A DNA stretch of 64,000 bases. Source: Arthrobotrys musiformis (Eukaryota; Ascomycota; Orbiliomycetes; Orbiliales; Orbiliaceae). Numbering within the stretch: position 1 is the first letter of the stretch; the number at the start of each line of letters is the position of its first letter. Positions 12,624 through 24,885 of the stretch are shown here, piece by piece. Below the pieces are notes generated by a model. The model was given only the letters and a program-made list of their open reading frames with translations, had not been told where the DNA came from and ran no database searches. The stretch is taken from assembly GCA_036971715.1 (NCBI GenBank), contig JAVHJL010000002.1:1272501-1336500 (forward strand), read 5' to 3'. The position numbers were made by a program, and so were the translations under genes.

Positions 12624-14899
12624 ATGTCAGTCCCTAATAGTACCCAGAACAACACTACTACAGTCAAACCCCGTCCGCTCGTTGAACAGGACTTCGAGGT
12701 CATCGGACTCTCCGACGACTCTGATCCCGGCAGATCTACCGTCCGACCTCCTCCAGGAGCCGCCAGGCGAGCAAGCAGCAGTGCTGCTCTCAATCCGATA
12801 ACCATTCGTTCGCGATCTATCTCAAACGGCACAACCGCCCTCCCAACAACCGCTGGTAGAGATCTGGTCAATGCGAAGACCCGACCTTCGGTATCCACGA
12901 CCCAGTCTTCGCCTTTAGTCATCGACAACCACCTCGCACCACCAGCCCGAACATCCAGGCGAAAGAAGTCTACTCCCACCCAAGTTCGCCCATCTTCCCG
13001 ACACTCTAGCCCCGGTCCACCAAGTCCCCGATCCGTATCCCTGAATATCTCAAGTAATGGTGCTGTTGCTACAACTAGCTCTTCAGGGGCAGGAAAGGGG
13101 CTAAGCTTACCCACCCTTGCCCCCAAATACGGACCAACAGGGAGGAGGGCATCGTGGCAGCCAGGGAGGAAGAGTAAGACCGTTGAGGAGATAGAAAAGG
13201 AGTGCGATGATGATGATGACGACGAAATTGATGAGCAAGTGGCTTTGTGGAATATTCCTTTGTCGCCTAGAGCTGGGAAGTCTTTGCCTTCGGGAGGGTC
13301 CAAGACTCCATCGCCGGATAGGTCGTCAAACGCTTCGAGTTCGAGGCGTAATAGCCTGTCTAATGGAGAGCCGAATATGGAAAGGGCGGAGACGCCTACA
13401 CCTGCCCAATCGACAGTTTCCTTGCCATCGCTTTCGAGATCGGATTCTGGAGAGTCAGAGCCTAGAGGGCGGATGAGAAACCGAATGAAGTCTTGGGGTG
13501 ATGCGATGCATGAGCTTGGTAATGATGCAAAGGAGTTGACAGAAGCTCTAGAAAGATATGCTGATGAGGCCATGGAGGCCAAGGAGAAGGAGTTGCAGAA
13601 GCAAGTCAAGGCAGCAAGGAACACTTCTACTACCCCGCCGAGGAGGGAGTCAAAAATCGCTTTGCCGCCTAAGCAGGTTTCTGAGGGTATCATGGGGGCC
13701 TTGCCGATGAGCAAAGAGAAGGAAGCTGCGCTTAGCAGGACCCGCCCTGGCTGGTTGCCACCAAAATCGAAGATTGAGGAGGAAAAACACTTGAAAGAGT
13801 ACCAGGAAATGATGCGGTTGTCAATCGAAGCTGGTATGCACATGTTCATCTCGCGCTCTAACTTGTGATATATACTAACGTCTACTAATAGAGCGCAAGC
13901 GAGCGGAAAAGGAGAGACAAGAAGCTGCCACCCGCGAAAGAGCGAGGGAAGCAGTATTCAAGACTTGGGATGACAAGATCGTCCCTAACTGGAATCAAGC
14001 TATTCTCGAGCCAAACACTCGAGAGATGTGGTGGGCTGGAGTATCCCCAAAGTCTAGAGGGACTGTATGGCAGCGTGCAATTGGAAATGCCCTAGCCATC
14101 ACGGAAGAAACCTACAACATCGCTCTGGACAGGGCGAAGAAACTCCAAGCCGAGCTCAGCGCCCAAGAAGACCGACACCCATTGAAGGATCAGTTCGCCG
14201 ATATCAAGAAGGACGCTGAGAACACCTTCCCCGAGCTGAAGCTATTCCAAAGTGACGGTCCTTTGCACCAGAGCTTGGTTGATGTCCTGATGGCATACTG
14301 TGTATACCGCAAGGACATTGGCTATTCCTTTGGCCTAAACGTCCTCGCCGCCAACTTGTTGCTCAATCTCTCCGCGCACGAAGCTTTCCAGACTCTGGCC
14401 AATCTACTTAATAGGCAGTTGCCATTGTCCTTCTACACCCAGGACGAACCTCAGGTATGTCGAAAGAATTGGAATGTTGAACTTCTGAAGAATTTGCTAA
14501 CACATGCCTTGCCAGATCGTCAACATTTACGCTGCCTTCCTAAGAGCCTTCCAGTACAAGCTTCCCAACCTTTACCAGCACATCCACATCAAGCTCCAGC
14601 TTCCTCCACCGCTCTACCTCGAAGCTATGTTCACAACTCTTTTCACACAACACGTTCCAATCGATATAGTATCTCGCCTTTGGGACGTCTACGCATTTGA
14701 AGGCGACGCATTCCTTATCCGATCTGCAGTCGCCGTTCTCAGTGTCCTAGAGAGCAAGCTTTACGGGTCTAAGGAAGAAGTCATCGCTCTCCTTGGCTGG
14801 GAGGGCAAGGGGTGCTCCGACAGGAGTGACTGGAGACTCGGCAAGGAAGACGAGTTTATGGCAAAGGTTAGAAGTGCCGGAAAAGTCGAATCCGAATAA
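12624..14899 (+). CDS. TBC (Rab-GAP-like) domain protein, probable pseudo-GAP
   Basis: Three exons (12624-13833, 13892-14454, 14516-14899) encode about 718 residues. The first 300 residues are Ser/Pro-rich and disordered, then comes a charged, probably coiled-coil segment (about 340-430). The TBC fold lies at about 450-690, recognisable from WWAGVSPKSRGTVWQRAIG, TFPELKLF, PLHQSLVDVLMAY and RLWDVYAFEGDAF. TBC proteins normally speed GTP hydrolysis by Rab GTPases with an Arg finger (IxxDxxR) and a Gln finger (YxQG). Here these positions read IKKDAEN and YSFG, so both catalytic residues are absent. A GAP-independent or scaffold role in membrane traffic is inference. The start is uncertain: an in-frame ATG at 12444 would add 60 residues, but that segment is CT-rich and looks like leader. 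Both introns have clear donors and acceptors. Confidence 0.88.
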
Positions 14900-16042
14900 G
14901 GGGCCCAAATAGAATCCCCCATCATGACAATAAACAACGATATATGAGTACGAAACAAAAATTAAACGAAAGGGAATTGATAATGACGTCTTTTTCGGGA
15001 ATGTTCAATGTTGAAAAAAACTTTTTCTGGTGTCGGAGTTTTGGATATACTAATACTACTACTGGAGGGCTAAGGTGATAAAAAATGGTCCCCCTTTTTT
15101 TCAACGGGGCCTTTTTGTCCATTTTTCTATTGTCATAAAATATGGAGGTCCTTGATACATTTTATGGCACGGTTTTGTTTTCCGAACGATAAACCTAATA
15201 AACCTGTTCTCTTTTTTTTCCTGTTACATCTTCAATTCTTCTTGTATAACTTTTTCCACCTTCTCTTTTTCGTTTCGTACATTTTTTTTGTTTCTCAGGA
15301 GTCTCGAATCGAAGTGCGGACTTGGATTGAGCGGTTTCTTGTTAGCTATTTGCGAATGGCGTGTTTGGGGTCTTTTTTTCTAAATTCTTCTTAAAATCTT
15401 TAACTTTTTTTTTTATATATTTTACTTCAATTCTACACTTTCTTCTTGTTCCTACCGGGCATTGATTCGAGCCCCTTTCTTCTTCTTCTTTACCCTTTAA
15501 TCCGTTTCTGCACCTATTGCTCAAATTTACATATACAGGAGGAGGGTTTTATATTCTTCTGGCATATAGTTTAAGTGGAATTTTAATTACTTAATTGAAG
15601 CTGTTTTAATCAATTAGACTTATAATAAATGAAAATTGATAAAGAAAACTTTATATACTATATAATTATGGTGATAAAGTCTATTGATTGGTACGGAGCG
15701 CGAAACTAACGATACACATATGACAACTGAGGACCGTAGTACTACTACTGTAGTGTGCTATGGTGGCTTTTGTAAATTTACTGGTAAGCTATTGATTATG
15801 CTCTCCCAGGTTTGCAACAGCAATCGGGATCCGGCCAACGTAAACAAAAAAGAAACGAATGAATGATGATGCTATGCTTTTTTCTGTTTTTGTTTTCTCG
15901 CTCTGTTTCATACACGATAGTTATACGCCCAAAATAAGGGAATAGTTCTTTTTTCTTTTTTGTAGTGCCCAAGTACCTGTTTCTACTTACCGAGATCCCC
16001 TCCTCTATCCTTTCCGTTCTAGTCTTGTCTACGTCTGCAATT
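14900..16042. other. Convergent intergenic region, TBC gene / PEX1
   Basis: About 1.1 kb lies between the 3' ends of the TBC gene (+) and PEX1 (-). It is AT-rich with many T runs (about 15190-15430) and contains no gene I can support. It presumably holds both 3' UTRs and polyadenylation sites. Confidence 0.45.
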
Positions 16043-19000
16043 TTACATCAAACTACTCCTGCCACCGATCTCCGTACTACTCTGCCCATTCGGCATGTCT
16101 CCGCTCCTTCCGACGATAAACTCGTTATAGATCCTAAACAATCTCTTCCTCTCATCAGGCGCGATACTGGGTCTGGTACTCTTCAACGAGCTCTGCAGGT
16201 GTTTCCAACTAATGACCGGTTCATCATCGCCCTTTTCTTCTTCTTGAACTTGCTGCTGCTGCTGGTTTTGCGCCTGTTTCGATGCATCTCCCTGGACGAT
16301 TTTTTTCAATTTATCCAATTTGGCCATAACCGCTGCCCGCTCTGCGAATCGCGTTCTGGCGGCTTGGGTTCCGCTTGTAGGGTGTTGGGTGGGGGTTGGC
16401 TCCGCTGCGGCGTCTTTGTTACCCATCGAGAAGGCGATGTAGTCGATTGTGTCGTTACCGGCGCCTCCGTCGACTTTACCTTTGCCCTTACCGCCGTTTC
16501 CGAACCTTTCGACCTCTTCGTCTTGGCTGGCGATGACGTCGTGGATGGCCTCGAGGTGGGCGTTGTATAGAACAGCTTGCAAGTCGGCTCCGCTGTAACC
16601 TTCTGTCAGATTTGCGATGTCTTCGAGGCCGATGCTCTCCTCGATTTTTAGCTTCAAACTTAATGCTCGGAGGATATCTACACGATCTTCGTGGTTTGGA
16701 AGGTCGCAGAGTAAACTCTTGTCCAGACGGCCGGGACGTAGTAAAGCGGGATCGATCAAGTCTGGTCTCGAGGTAGCGGCGAGAACGTAGACGCCGTCTA
16801 AACCTTCGGCACCGTCCATTTGTGTCAACATCTGATTGACGACTCGGTCTGTTACACCGGTTGAATCGTGGCCTCTCTTGGGCGCGATGGAGTCGAATTC
16901 GTCGAAGAAGAGGACGCAGGGTTTGGCGGCGGAGGCACGCTCGAAGAGGTCTCGCACTGACTTTTCGGATGCACCGATATACTTGTTAAGGATTTCGGGA
17001 CCTTTGACGCTGATGAAATTGAGACCGCATTCACCGGCTACAGCCGAGGCGAGGAGAGTTTTTCCGCACCCTGGGTATCCATAGAGGAGGAGACCGGATC
17101 GGAGACGGAGGGGGCAATTGGCGAAGATTGGGGCGTAACGGGTTGGCCACTCGAGGGTTTCGAGGAGGATTTTGCGTGTTTCCGTGAGACCTGCGTATAA
17201 AGTATTAGTAACGATATAGTAAGGGAATTAATATAGTGAGGGGTTGATGTATACCTCCAATATCTTTCCAAGCTGCACCGCTTGTCTGAAGCTTGACACC
17301 ACGAAGGCCAGCTGGAACAAACCCTTTGATAGCTTTATCGAAATCCTTCTTCGCGAGAATGAGGTCCGCTTCGGCATCATCACTACCGCTTTCCACTGCT
17401 CGCACGATGGCCTCGTGTCTAGCGCGGCCAACGAGGAGTTGAAGATCAGCAGGCATATATCCATCGGTCATTCCAGCAATATCCAACAACTCCAAACCTT
17501 TCTCGATTTTCAAGGTTGGCTCTGGTCCGTTGGTTAAGGCCGCCGGATTCTTGACACGTATAGAGCTTGTATCCGGGGCAGATTTCTCGTTTGAGAGGCC
17601 TCCAACAGCTTGTTCTAACACCTGTCTTCTTCCCGCTTTATTTGGCGCCTTTAGTGTTATTATTTCACGGAAAATGTGTCCACCAACGATTAAGCTGTTG
17701 ACACTCTCCTTAGCTTGCACTGTGGCTAGAATGACAACATTTCCGGGTCCGAGAACGCTCGATTTGAGGTCTCGGATGGCTTTGCCGAAGGCCTCTGCTA
17801 TGTATCTGCTTCTAGTAGAATCTGCGTGCTCTACCTCCGCTGGGATCAAGCGGTCGAGATCGTCAAATACGATGACTGTGGGGGAGAACCATTTCGCCTC
17901 TGCGATTGCTCGAGAGAATGTATCTTTGATGGTCTGAAGCCTCTCGTCGGCGAATTTGGCGCAGGAGATTGGAAGGACATGGAAGAAGTGCTTCTTTTTC
18001 AAGATACTGGTGATAACGCTGACCAAGCTCGTTTTTCCAGAACCCCGTGCACCGGTTAACAAAACAGAGGCGGATCGGGTGAGGATGTTTGATGCTGTGT
18101 TGATCGCCTTGTCCACTCCGACTATACTACCTGGTGGCAATACTGGCAGTGCGGTTTCGGATATTGAGAGGGGTACATGTGGACGAGATGTTGTGATCTC
18201 CGAGCCAAGCTCGAGGATGTACTTGCGATCGCCTCCTAGGATCCAGCCGTGCTTGACTTCGGATCCATCCAGAAGTAAGATACCACCTGCGAATAGTGGC
18301 GAATCTGGTATAGCAGGGAGAACGAGCCGGTCACTTAGGGGCCCGCCGAGAATGTCCTCTCCCCACACAGATTTTTGCGATAGGACTTCTTTGACTCTCC
18401 TAACAGCCAAGTCGCTCTTCCAGTCCTTACCGCTCCACCTCAACGACGATTGTTCTGAAACCGCTGATGGAGACAGTGTGCTAGCGGAGTAAGGCCGAAT
18501 TACAACCTTTGTCGTCGAGCCCTTGGGAAGCTGCTGGTGGGCTGCTTCGATGCGTATAACACAGCCGACTACGCTTTTGATATCCAATGCATCGGCTAAC
18601 AGGTTGGAGATGGCAATATGCTTCAGATCAGGGGCGTTTTTCCAAGGAAGTAGTTTAGCTACTATCTTCAAACTCGGCTTAATGACTTCAGGAGCGTCTG
18701 GAGAAGTTGAACCAGCTACATCGTTGTTTGCCTGATTGGCATCTGGAGGCGGAGCAAGTCCCGGTGGCCTTACGACCACCACGCTAACAAACGCGCACCC
18801 CCTAAGTGCCGGGATAGCGAGGACTTCAGGATCCAGATAAACGCAGTATGCACCCTTTTGCTCTTCGGCTGCATCGAATGATTCGTGGGGTAGACTGATG
18901 GCTCGGAAGAATACTGGGCCACCGCCACTGGATCCAGAACCATCGTCCCGTCGCTTTCCGTGTCGTGTGGATGCTAGTGACTTTGCTTTGACGCTCTTCC

Positions 19001-19919
19001 CCTGGTGGCTCATGCGCCTTTGACGAGTCTTTGGGGCTACAATAACTTCTGCATTGGGCGCAATTTTTGCGAATCCAAAGGCTGAAGCTGCATCTTCGGG
19101 TTCTATTCTGGCAACCTTGATTGATGCTGTTGACGTAGGTGAGAGGTATACGGTAAGGGGGTGGGCGAAAGTGATAGCTCTGATCTGGGAGAGCAAGTTG
19201 AGCTCCAAGAAGGTCGCATGTAATTCGATGACTGGATGATATGATTAGATTAGATTCTATTACAGCTTGTATAGGATATAGCAGCTTTGGATAACATACT
19301 TTCCCAGTCGGAAGCTGTCAATGGCTCGATATGTATTGTGTGGGTAGTCGGTGGGTCAACGTGGAGGAGAATATTAACCTAGATGCATGTCGCCACCTTA
19401 TTAGTAATCCACCGGGAGTATGAGATATCCATCACTAGTTGTATTGTAGATTATTCACCTTGCTGCCCTCGGTCAATCCAACATTCCTAGCGAAAGCAGA
19501 GTCAATCTCGACACATCCTTCCAACGAATTGCTCCTTTGAGATCCCGGGAAGGACCCGGCACCCTGAGGCTGCAATGGTTGCCTCTTGCTCGGCATGCCT
19601 GTCCATCCTGCAAATGCCTGGCGGGTAATCGTCGCCGGCCCGGTGATGGGACCAGCCTGTGGAGGGGCCTTGACACGCCATGAGAGTTCGACGACAACGT
19701 TTTGCGCAGGCTATATCGGGATGCATGTTAGCCATTGGATCTGGGGTCGCGTGTCGCCACTCTACGAAACGAAGCCAAAGGGTCTCGACATACCGTATTC
19801 GAAGACACAAGCACTGATACAAGGCCGGAAGGGAGGTTGACGAGACAGTTCCGAAGAGCTGTGAGGCCGACGACGGCTGGGGTCTTTGTGGTTGGGCCTC
19901 GGCGCTGGGAGCTGGCCAT
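16043..19919 (-). CDS. pex1: Peroxisomal biogenesis AAA+ ATPase PEX1
   Basis: PEX1 and PEX6 form the AAA+ motor that pulls ubiquitinated PEX5 out of the peroxisome membrane so that matrix-protein import can continue. Five exons (19794-19919, 19459-19710, 19300-19378, 17255-19231, 16043-17190) give about 1193 residues, normal for the family. The N-terminal part has the PEX1 signature around DWEIIELHATFLE, followed by NLLSQIRAI. The first AAA domain has a Walker A (TGARGSGKTS, near residue 549) and VIVFDDLDRL as Walker B. The second, more conserved AAA domain has GYPGCGKT (near 848), LFFDEFDSIAPKRG (near 908), and DRVVNQMLTQMDG followed by RPGRLDKSLLCDLP. A Gln-rich linker near the C-terminus is low complexity. 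The start codon lies at the end of a short Ser/Arg/Thr-rich first exon that splices in frame. It is divergent from the gene at 20902. Confidence 0.95.
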
Positions 19920-20901
19920 GATTGAGTGTGTTGGGTGTGGACGTGGTGGACTGCTGGCCGGGCTGGTAACGTTAGGCTGATTGTAGCTTCAACTTCAACT
20001 TCAACTTGGCTTCCAAATGCACTGCAATGCAACTGCAATTCAATCTCGACTCGACTTGACTGCGACTGTAACTTCGGTCTCTTTGTGTCGGCACCGACGG
20101 CTGAATGGTCGGGTCCTATAGAAAAGCAGCTATTCGGGGCAGGATTAAGGCAGGCCGCTAGTAGCCATCCCGTTCGCGTTTGGAAGTCCCCCCATTATAA
20201 TTAGCCTCCTGGCTGTATTCAGCAGTTCCCGGGGCCGACCTGTTTGCCAGTAAGATGCCGAGGTTAGCTGCGCTAGTCGCAGCCATCACCAGCAAATCTC
20301 AGGACACAGGACATGCATCTCGGGCCTTTTGCATCGTTCTGAAAACATAAACATGCTCATGCTCCCTGCTTACGTTACGTTGACCTGCATCAGGTGTGTC
20401 CATACGTATGTATATCAAGGCTCGTCTGCCCAGACCTTCGTGGCGGTCCGGTGGGCGAACTTTCCCTCCGACTCACTCTCAGCGATCCAGGAACTCTCGA
20501 CACGTCCGCAGAAACCTCCCCTTGTTTGTGGGGTAATTCCCTGCAGCCCAGCGAATTTTTCAAGATTTACATTTGTCGGCCGATTTAGAACGCCGCAGGC
20601 CGAACCACAAACAACTTACGACGCCCAGGCGCTGACAAACTTACTCATACCAGTTATATCCGACAGCGGAGACATGCCCGTGGCATCCGTAAAGTTAGGC
20701 CAGAAAGGCTATAAAATCCCCTGATTATGGCAATGATCCAACATCTATGCCTTTTGCTCAAACCTAACGCCCAGATCTCTGCGAATTGGAATGCGAACGC
20801 AGGGGTCGTCAGGGTTCTCCACTGTCTGCGAAGCAACGTAAACACCACCAAACATCTCGCGCTCGTCGAATCAAACCCACAGCCACCAATCTTTCCCCCA
20901 A
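19920..20901. promoter_or_regulatory. Divergent intergenic region, PEX1 / GGCT-like gene
   Basis: About 1.0 kb lies between two divergent start codons and should hold both promoters. It includes a short CTTCAA hexamer repeat at 19986-20007, close to the PEX1 start. A frame at 20329-20724 (+, 131 codons) has no recognisable domain, and I leave it out. I cannot name any operator. Confidence 0.4.
19986..20007. repeat. Short tandem hexamer (CTTCAA-type)
   Basis: The hexamer is repeated about 3.5 times, some 70-90 bases upstream of the PEX1 start codon on the minus strand. It lies in the probable promoter or 5' leader. No function can be read from it. Confidence 0.7.
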
Positions 20902-21837
20902 ATGGCGGGTGTCGTTTCTCGAGTCTTGTATGGCCGTCGCCATAACGTTACAGAGCCAACTCCAGATCCCGCCAAGGTCGCAGAGCCAGTTACGACCTTT
21001 CCGTCTCCAAACTTTAAAGAAAATGTCAAATATCTGGCATACGGCAGCAATCTCTCGGCGGAAACGTTCTTGGGCAGACGTGGAATCAAACCGCTGTCAC
21101 AAGTTAACGTCCGAGTGCCATCCCTGACCTTGAGTTTCAACCTTGCGGGTATTCCATATAAAGAACCACGTTTCGCCAATGTCCGGCCACGCGAAGACCA
21201 CGATCAAGAGCTCATGGGTGCTGTGTACGAGGTTACACCGGAGGACTACCGCACGATATTGATGACAGAAGGTGGTTACAGCGTTATCGAAGTCACATGT
21301 TTCCCACTGGAACCCGTCAAAGGTATCGATTCGTTTGAATCGAAAACTCTCATCGTCCCGGGGAGAGGGACACGGCAAACTCCTGATGGCCTACCTTCTC
21401 TTCGGTATCTAAATTTATTGATAAAGGGTGCGAAAGAGCTCTCGCTACCTCCAGAATATCAAGATTACATTGCAAATACGGGTTACTACGAAGCCAAATC
21501 ACTCAGGCAGAAGGCCGGCTCCGTAGCTGTGCTGCTCACTGTCCTTCCTGTTATTATCTTCTTATTCGGTATCAGAGGTTTCCTCAGTGATAAGAATGGA
21601 AAGGCACCCAAGTGGTTGAACGACGCCCAGGCATTCTGCTTCGAGAAAATATGGTCCCTCTATGATTATGTCTGGAAGCCAGTATTCGGGGACGGCGAGA
21701 GTACGCGGCATAGTGTAACAAAAGCAGACGAGGTCGTAGCAAATGCTGGCCCTGCGACCGAGACGGACGCTTTGCTCGTAAGAGTAGAAGAGAGTACAGC
21801 TGCTAACTGGCGGGGCCCTGGGGGCAGTCAGGCTTGA
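20902..21837 (+). CDS. Membrane-anchored gamma-glutamylcyclotransferase-like protein
   Basis: A single exon encodes 311 residues. The motif YLAYGSNLS (residues 44-52) is the substrate-binding loop of the gamma-glutamylcyclotransferase fold. TEGGYSVIEV around 122-131 matches the region holding the catalytic Glu (here E123). Family members cleave gamma-glutamyl amino acids to 5-oxoproline, and fungal relatives include enzymes of glutathione and epidithiodiketopiperazine metabolism. After the catalytic domain comes a hydrophobic segment (about 206-226, AVLLTVLPVIIFLFGIRGFL), so the protein is probably tail-anchored or single-pass, with a roughly 85-residue C-terminal part. The substrate cannot be told from the sequence. 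No secondary-metabolite genes sit beside it; its neighbours are PEX1 and MCM7. I chose the first in-frame ATG; no upstream extension is evident. Confidence 0.82.
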   Translation: MAGVVSRVLYGRRHNVTEPTPDPAKVAEPVTTFPSPNFKENVKYLAYGSNLSAETFLGRRGIKPLSQVNVRVPSLTLSFNLAGIPYKEPRFANVRPREDHDQELMGAVYEVTPEDYRTILMTEGGYSVIEVTCFPLEPVKGIDSFESKTLIVPGRGTRQTPDGLPSLRYLNLLIKGAKELSLPPEYQDYIANTGYYEAKSLRQKAGSVAVLLTVLPVIIFLFGIRGFLSDKNGKAPKWLNDAQAFCFEKIWSLYDYVWKPVFGDGESTRHSVTKADEVVANAGPATETDALLVRVEESTAANWRGPGGSQA

Positions 21838-22335
21838 TTTGAATATCGCAAGCAGCTTCGGTGTATATCCCTATTAAGGCGTAGTCTAGAGGAGCATACT
21901 TTTAATCGTAACATATCTATATCGCTCTACAATATTTGTACGTTCCGATCAGTATTCGTGATAGTAGTATTACATAATCTCGCACCCGCCACCAACAGGA
22001 GATAAGATTCTCTTGCTCGTGATAAGTGCCTATGAGCCGCGCCTGCACACAGACGTTAGACGTCCCTTGACAAAGCGCGAGTGTCTGTAGAAGTTGGAAA
22101 AGTTGTGTTGTTTGTGTTACCCCAACCCGCCCTTGCTGCCAAGGGAACGCGTCCACCAACCAGACCTCAGGCGCCAAACCAGAGACCTCAGAGAAACGGA
22201 ATCGCAACCTCTCACCAACATAAACACAGCGTCTTCGATTCAATCAGCTACCACGACCCCTTCACGACCCCTCACATTAGGCCCTAGAGAACCTGACACT
22301 GCATCGGCTACGGCCGGTCATACCAATCTCGAATC
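21838..22335. other. Intergenic region upstream of MCM7
   Basis: About 500 bases lie between the GGCT-like stop and the MCM7 start. It must contain the MCM7 promoter and leader. I see no gene and cannot assign a specific site; I do not see a clear MluI-box (ACGCGT) arrangement beyond a single GAACGCGTCC at about 22145. Confidence 0.35.
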
Positions 22336-24885
22336 ATGTCCGCACAGAGACTCCCAGTTATCCGATTAAACATCGACTATACCAAACAGCAGGGTACGAC
22401 CTACCACCACCACCAGTACACGTCCAATTGGCCGGCTGTGTTAGAATTTATATGCTGATAATGGCGGTGTATAGCTGCTCTCGAGGATTTCCTCAAGGGG
22501 TTCAAGACATCACAGGCCGACCCCGCGCAAGCTCTGCAGAACTTGAACATCGATGATGAAGATGAGGAGCTCCTTGGAGGCTCTAGATCTCAGGGGCCGA
22601 AAGTCAAATACTTTGAAATATTGCAGAAAGTTGCGAACAGAGATATTGATGCTGTAACGATTGAATTGGATGATTTGGATAGGGTATGTGGGAGCTTCGA
22701 TCATTTGGTGTACGGATAAGCTCCGCTAACACGAAGTCAAATGACAGTGGGAACAAACAAGTGGTGAAAACTTGAAACTGGTCGAGTCAATTACCAAAAA
22801 TGCACATCATTACATCGAGATCATGTCGAGGGCGATCGACAAGGTTATGCCGAGGGAAACTGTGGATATCAGCTATAAAGACGATGTCATCGACGTTATT
22901 ATCAGTCACAGACGGGCTAGAGCTGAGACCCTAGCTGAGGAGAGCACACAAACCGAAGACCCGGCCTCTCTCCTACCACCTGACCTTGTTCGTCGATATC
23001 AGGTGTACTTCAAGCCATTGTCCGACCCCGAAAGGGCAGGAAAGGCTTTGGCTGTGAGACAAGTCAAAGGAGAGCTGCTCGGACACCTGATCACTGTTCG
23101 GGGTATTGCTACCCGTGTATCAGATGTCAAGCCTGCCGTCATGGTCAATGCCTATACCTGCGATCGATGCGGAAATGAAATCTTCCAGGAGGTCAAGACA
23201 AAACAATTCATGCCACTCCAAGAATGTCCTTCGGATCAGTGCAAGAAGAACGATGCGAAGGGACAGCTTTTCATGGCTACTCGGGCTAGCAAGTTCCTCC
23301 CCTTCCAGGATGTGCGTATTCAAGAGATGTCCGACCAGGTCCCTGTCGGACATATCCCACGTTCGATCACAATTCAGTGTCACGGTGCACAGACAAGGAC
23401 AATTAATCCTGGTGACGTTATCGATGTCGCTGGTATCTTTTTGCCAACTCCATACACCGGGTTTAGAGCTATCAGGGCTGGCCTCTTGACAGATACATAT
23501 CTCGAAGCCCAGCACGTTACACAGCACAAGAAACAATATCACGAAATTGGAAACATTGACGCGGAGACTGAAAAACGTATCAGCGAACTGAGAGCGGCTG
23601 GCCATTTATACGACCATCTTGCGCAGTCCATCGCACCTGAAATCTTCGGACATTTGGATGTGAAGAAGGCATTGCTTCTCCTGCTTATTGGTGGTGTGAC
23701 CAAGGAGATGGGTGATGGAATGAAGATTCGTGGAGACATCAACATTTGCCTAATGGGTGACCCAGGTGTGGCCAAATCTCAGTTGCTCAAGTACATTGGA
23801 AAAGTAGCTCCTCGAGGTGTTTACACTACTGGTCGTGGTTCATCCGGTGTTGGTCTCACCGCTGCCGTGATGAGAGATCCAGTCACAGACGAAATGATTT
23901 TGGAGGGTGGTGCTCTTGTGCTTGCTGATAACGGTATCTGCTGTATCGACGAGTTCGACAAGATGGACGATAGTGATCGTACCGCTATTCACGAAGTCAT
24001 GGAACAGCAGACCATCTCCATCTCCAAGGCTGGAATCACAACCACCTTGAACGCCCGTACATCCATTGTTGCAGCTGCTAACCCCCTCTACGGCCGCTAT
24101 AACCCGAAGGTCTCGCCGGTCGAGAATATCAACCTTCCCGCTGCCTTGCTCTCCCGTTTCGATATCCTCTTCCTCATCTTAGATACCCCAACCCGTGAAA
24201 ACGACGAGCAGCTCGCCCGCCATGTTACATTTGTGCACATGGAAAATAGGCATCCGGAAATGAACTTCACACCCCTATCTCCATTTGAGATGCGGGCGTA
24301 TATCAGCAAAGCTCGCCAATACCGCCCGGTCGTTCCTAAGGATGTTTCCGAATACATCGTCTCCGCCTACGTCCGTATGCGACAAGCGATGAAAAAGGAC
24401 ACTGAGAACCGACGCCAAGTTACGCCCAGAACTTTGCTCGCCCTTGTGCGTTTCTCACAAGCATTGGCCAGACTACGCTTCAGCGACCGAGTGGAAATGG
24501 ACGATGTTGACGAAGCTCTACGGCTGACTGAGGTCGCTATGGCAAGTTTGTACGAGAAGGATCATGGAGATATTGATACCACTACTACCACGAAGATTTA
24601 TCACATTATCAAGACAATGGCACAATCGAACCCTGGTACTGAGTTGTTGATCTCCGAAATAAGAAGCCGAGTTTTGGCTAGAGGATTTAGGGACAATGAT
24701 CTCATGGAAACGATTGAGACGTATGAGGGCTTGGATGTAAGTTGCTATCATCGGTGCTTTCCTCTAACGATATTCTTGCTAACAACACTAAACAGGTTTG
24801 GCAAACAACTGGCGAGGGCACCCGACTTCTCTTCATCCACCTCGATAATGACGAGGCCGATGAAGACGTTGAGATGGATCTTTAG
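22336..24885 (+). CDS. mcm7: DNA replication licensing factor MCM7
   Basis: MCM7 is one of six subunits of the MCM2-7 replicative helicase, loaded at origins in the nucleus. Four exons (22336-22393, 22475-22683, 22748-24736, 24796-24885) encode about 781 residues. The start is set by a short first exon (MSAQRLPVIRLNIDY) that matches the MCM7 N-terminus and splices in phase. Visible features are the zinc-binding motif (CDRCGNEIF ... CPSDQCKK), the MCM7-typical KFLPFQDVRIQEMSDQVPVG, Walker A (GDPGVAKSQ), the MCM Walker B (CCIDEFDKM) and the Arg finger SRFD. The C-terminal winged-helix region ends in an acidic tail (NDEADEDVEMDL). Overall residue conservation identifies MCM7 rather than MCM2-6. 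Nothing is broken or missing. Confidence 0.97.

Noticed and set aside
12542..13849. Long minus-strand frame (435 codons) opposite the TBC gene
   Set aside because: It mirrors the Ser/Pro-rich first exon of the TBC gene, whose plus-strand reading continues through good splice sites into a conserved domain. The antisense frame shows no domain.
15455..15480. tRNA-like T-loop sequence (GATTCGAGCCCC)
   Set aside because: It lacks a matching acceptor stem and anticodon arm at the right spacing, so I do not call a tRNA.
17530..18492. Plus-strand frames of 135 and 178 codons inside PEX1
   Set aside because: They are opposite-strand shadows of the conserved AAA+ ATPase coding sequence.
20329..20724. 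Plus-strand frame of 131 codons
   Set aside because: No recognisable motif, and it lies in the divergent promoter region between PEX1 and the GGCT-like gene.
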